Program-made: the position numbers and the translations under genes | Notes under the pieces: generated by a model | The model's database searches: none | What the model saw: the letters and a program-made list of their open reading frames with translations, nothing else | What the model was told of the DNA's origin: nothing | Source of the DNA: Melioribacteraceae bacterium | GTDB lineage: Bacteria; Bacteroidota; Ignavibacteria; Ignavibacteriales; Melioribacteraceae | Direction of reading: 5' to 3' | Length of the DNA: 64,000 nt | NCBI GenBank assembly: GCA_016342755.1 | Contig: JAEINS010000024.1 | Location: forward strand, 1-64,000 | Shown here: positions 62,755 through 64,000 of the stretch, piece by piece | How the letters are laid out: the number at the start of each line of letters is the position of its first letter | Position numbering within the stretch: the first letter of the stretch is position 1

Positions 62755-63664
62755 AATCCCTTTCTATTTAGTAACCGGATTTTTGGGAAGCGGGAAAACA
62801 ACATTCTTGAAGAATCTTTTAAATGAATATTGTGATTCTAAAAAGATTGCCGTTATTCAAAATGAATTTGCACCGGCAAAAGTAGATGGAAAAGAATTAA
62901 ACCAGCTCGATAAAAATTTTGAAATTCTTGAAATTAACAAAGGGTCGGTTTTTTGCGTTTGTCTGCTGGGCGGTTTTATAGAATCACTAAACCAATTTGT
63001 AGATGGACATAAACCGGATATAGTTATACTTGAAGCATCCGGACTATCAGATCCTATAGCTATAGCTGAAATATTTCAGCAAGAAGAATTATCTAAAAAA
63101 ATATTTTTAAAATATATTTGGTGTGTTGTTGATCTTCAAAACTTTTCAAGGATTAATAAAAATATAGAGCGGGTTGTAAATCAGATCCGTGTAGCGGATA
63201 AAATAATATTAAATAAAATGGATTTGAATAACGGCAACGTTGATCATGTTGTATCAAGTGTTAAAGAAATAAATCCCATTGCGGAGATTCAATTAGCAAA
63301 ATATTGCAAATGTGATTTTTCAAAAGAATTTGAAAATCATGAAATCCCGGTTCGTACTCAGTTAAAGAAAGGCGATGTAAGCGGAGGAAAACCTGATATC
63401 AGTTCGGGTGTTATTAGAACTTCAGCTAAGGTAAGTAAGGAAGGATTGGATAATTTCCTTAGAGAGGTTTCTCCGATTATGATTAGGCTTAAAGGGCATG
63501 TAAAATATGAAGATGATTCATGTGCAAGTGTGCAGGCATGTTTTGGTGAGTTTGAGATTATCCCCATGAAGTTCTTTTCTGGTCCGGGTGAAATGGTTTT
63601 TATGGGTGATTGTGTTAATATTAAAGAGATAAATAACAGATTTAAAGAGCTGGCTTTAAGATGA
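62747..63664 (+). CDS. CobW-like G3E family GTPase
   Basis: 305 residues. Walker A GFLGSGKTTFLKN, Mg-binding EFAPAKVDGKEL region, EASGLSDPIAIAEIF, and the guanine motif NKMD. The metallochaperone motif normally CxCC is here VFCVCLLGGF (only two cysteines, CxC). G3E GTPases deliver metals or repair cofactors; here the setting suggests zinc loading of the UroD-fold proteins or corrinoid repair. Starts inside the end of the previous gene and overlaps the next gene by 4 bases (ATGA). Confidence 0.87.
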   Translation: MDKIPFYLVTGFLGSGKTTFLKNLLNEYCDSKKIAVIQNEFAPAKVDGKELNQLDKNFEILEINKGSVFCVCLLGGFIESLNQFVDGHKPDIVILEASGLSDPIAIAEIFQQEELSKKIFLKYIWCVVDLQNFSRINKNIERVVNQIRVADKIILNKMDLNNGNVDHVVSSVKEINPIAEIQLAKYCKCDFSKEFENHEIPVRTQLKKGDVSGGKPDISSGVIRTSAKVSKEGLDNFLREVSPIMIRLKGHVKYEDDSCASVQACFGEFEIIPMKFFSGPGEMVFMGDCVNIKEINNRFKELALR

Positions 63665-64000
63665 TAGAAAAATATAATATTGAATATGAAAAAGTGGTGG
63701 TGCGGCTTTCAGATCTTGAACGCTTCATTGGATATTCTGGTGGGGATATTCCCGATTTATTTAAAGACATTATAAACGAGATTTTAGCAGATATTGAAAA
63801 TCATGTAAATCCCACGGGCGGATATTCAATTAATGAAGCATCATTTACTTCGAACAAAAATGAAATTGTTGCAGATAAATTAATATTCACTCCTAGTCAG
63901 TTAATAACTGCCAGACTAAAAAAATCAGAAAAAATTGCTGCTTTTGTTTGTACAATTGGCAAAGGAATTACAGAGTGGGCAAATGAGTTTCTTAAAAAAG
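63661..64000 (+). CDS. MetH-activation-domain-like protein, partial (runs off the window)
   Basis: The ATG overlaps the stop of the CobW-like gene by 4 bases (ATGA). The 113 residues visible include VVRLSDLERFIGYSGGDIP, NEASFTSNKNEI and KSEKIAAFVCTIGKGITEWA, which resemble the B12-dependent methionine synthase activation domain (reactivation fold). In corrinoid methyltransferase clusters such a protein is fitting for reductive reactivation of Co(II), or as part of the methyl acceptor system. The C-terminus lies beyond position 64000. Confidence 0.7.
   Translation, partial: MIEKYNIEYEKVVVRLSDLERFIGYSGGDIPDLFKDIINEILADIENHVNPTGGYSINEASFTSNKNEIVADKLIFTPSQLITARLKKSEKIAAFVCTIGKGITEWANEFLKK

Overview
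The window is 64 kb of an AT-rich genome that looks like a member of the Ignavibacteria/Bacteroidota-Chlorobi lineage. The pointers are a glycan hydrolase ending in a type IX secretion (Por) sorting domain, a beta-propeller/Y_Y_Y sensor kinase, an exact match to the Bacteroidota promoter form TTTG-N19-TAnnTTTG, many weak ribosome binding sites with TTG/GTG starts, and the long (about 667 residue) form of urocanate hydratase. The assignment is inference; no rRNA or tRNA was seen.

Layout. 1-5 kb: urocanate hydratase, a THUMP-like methyltransferase, a secreted polysaccharide deacetylase and a lipoprotein. 5-12 kb: a large sensor kinase, a decayed stretch with one small ORF, and a secreted family 2 glycosidase with a Gfo/Idh/MocA oxidoreductase. 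11.8-14.3 kb: modABC molybdate importer on the minus strand. 14.4-18 kb: two unrelated membrane histidine kinases. 18-21.4 kb: a nitrosative-stress module (hybrid cluster protein plus ferredoxin) divergent from a Crp/Fnr regulator, with a readable regulatory region. 21.5-26.2 kb: mixed small genes, including a broken Nudix gene, a cold shock protein, an SMP-30-like lipoprotein, MutT and a secreted phosphodiesterase. 26.4-29.3 kb: ECF sigma factor, an anti-sigma factor split over an A8 tract, and three TonB-C-terminal-domain proteins. 29.4-34.2 kb: a TldD/TldE protease pair (TldD carries a Tat signal) divergent from a Tat-exported D-aminoacylase-like amidohydrolase.

34.3-49.9 kb holds the most unusual system: one plus-strand run of seven genes that combines ABC-type and RND-type export. 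It encodes an ABC ATPase, an ABC permease fused to a peptidase-M1-like and a golvesin-C-like domain, a TolC-type outer membrane protein, a membrane fusion lipoprotein, an RND pump, a second RND pump fused at its C-terminus to an ABC ATPase, and a small ABC permease. In the fused protein the ABC fold itself is interrupted after its first strand by about 165 residues carrying about four membrane segments.

50-52 kb: a secreted GH16 glucanase with CBM6 and sorting domain. 52.6-56.1 kb: an undescribed two-gene unit, a small protein plus a large degenerate SNF2-like ATPase with an N-terminal repeat region and a possible Mrr-like tail. 56.2-58.5 kb: a VOC protein and a frameshifted SulP permease. 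58.6-64 kb: an AraC regulator divergent from a corrinoid-dependent methyltransferase operon (UroD-like methyltransferase, corrinoid protein, UroD-thioredoxin fusion, CobW-like GTPase, and the start of a MetH-activation-domain protein cut by the window end).

Several genes (5.2, 22.4, 27.2 and 57.3 kb) look broken by single-base shifts, two of them at homopolymers, so either real decay/slippage or consensus errors must be kept in mind.
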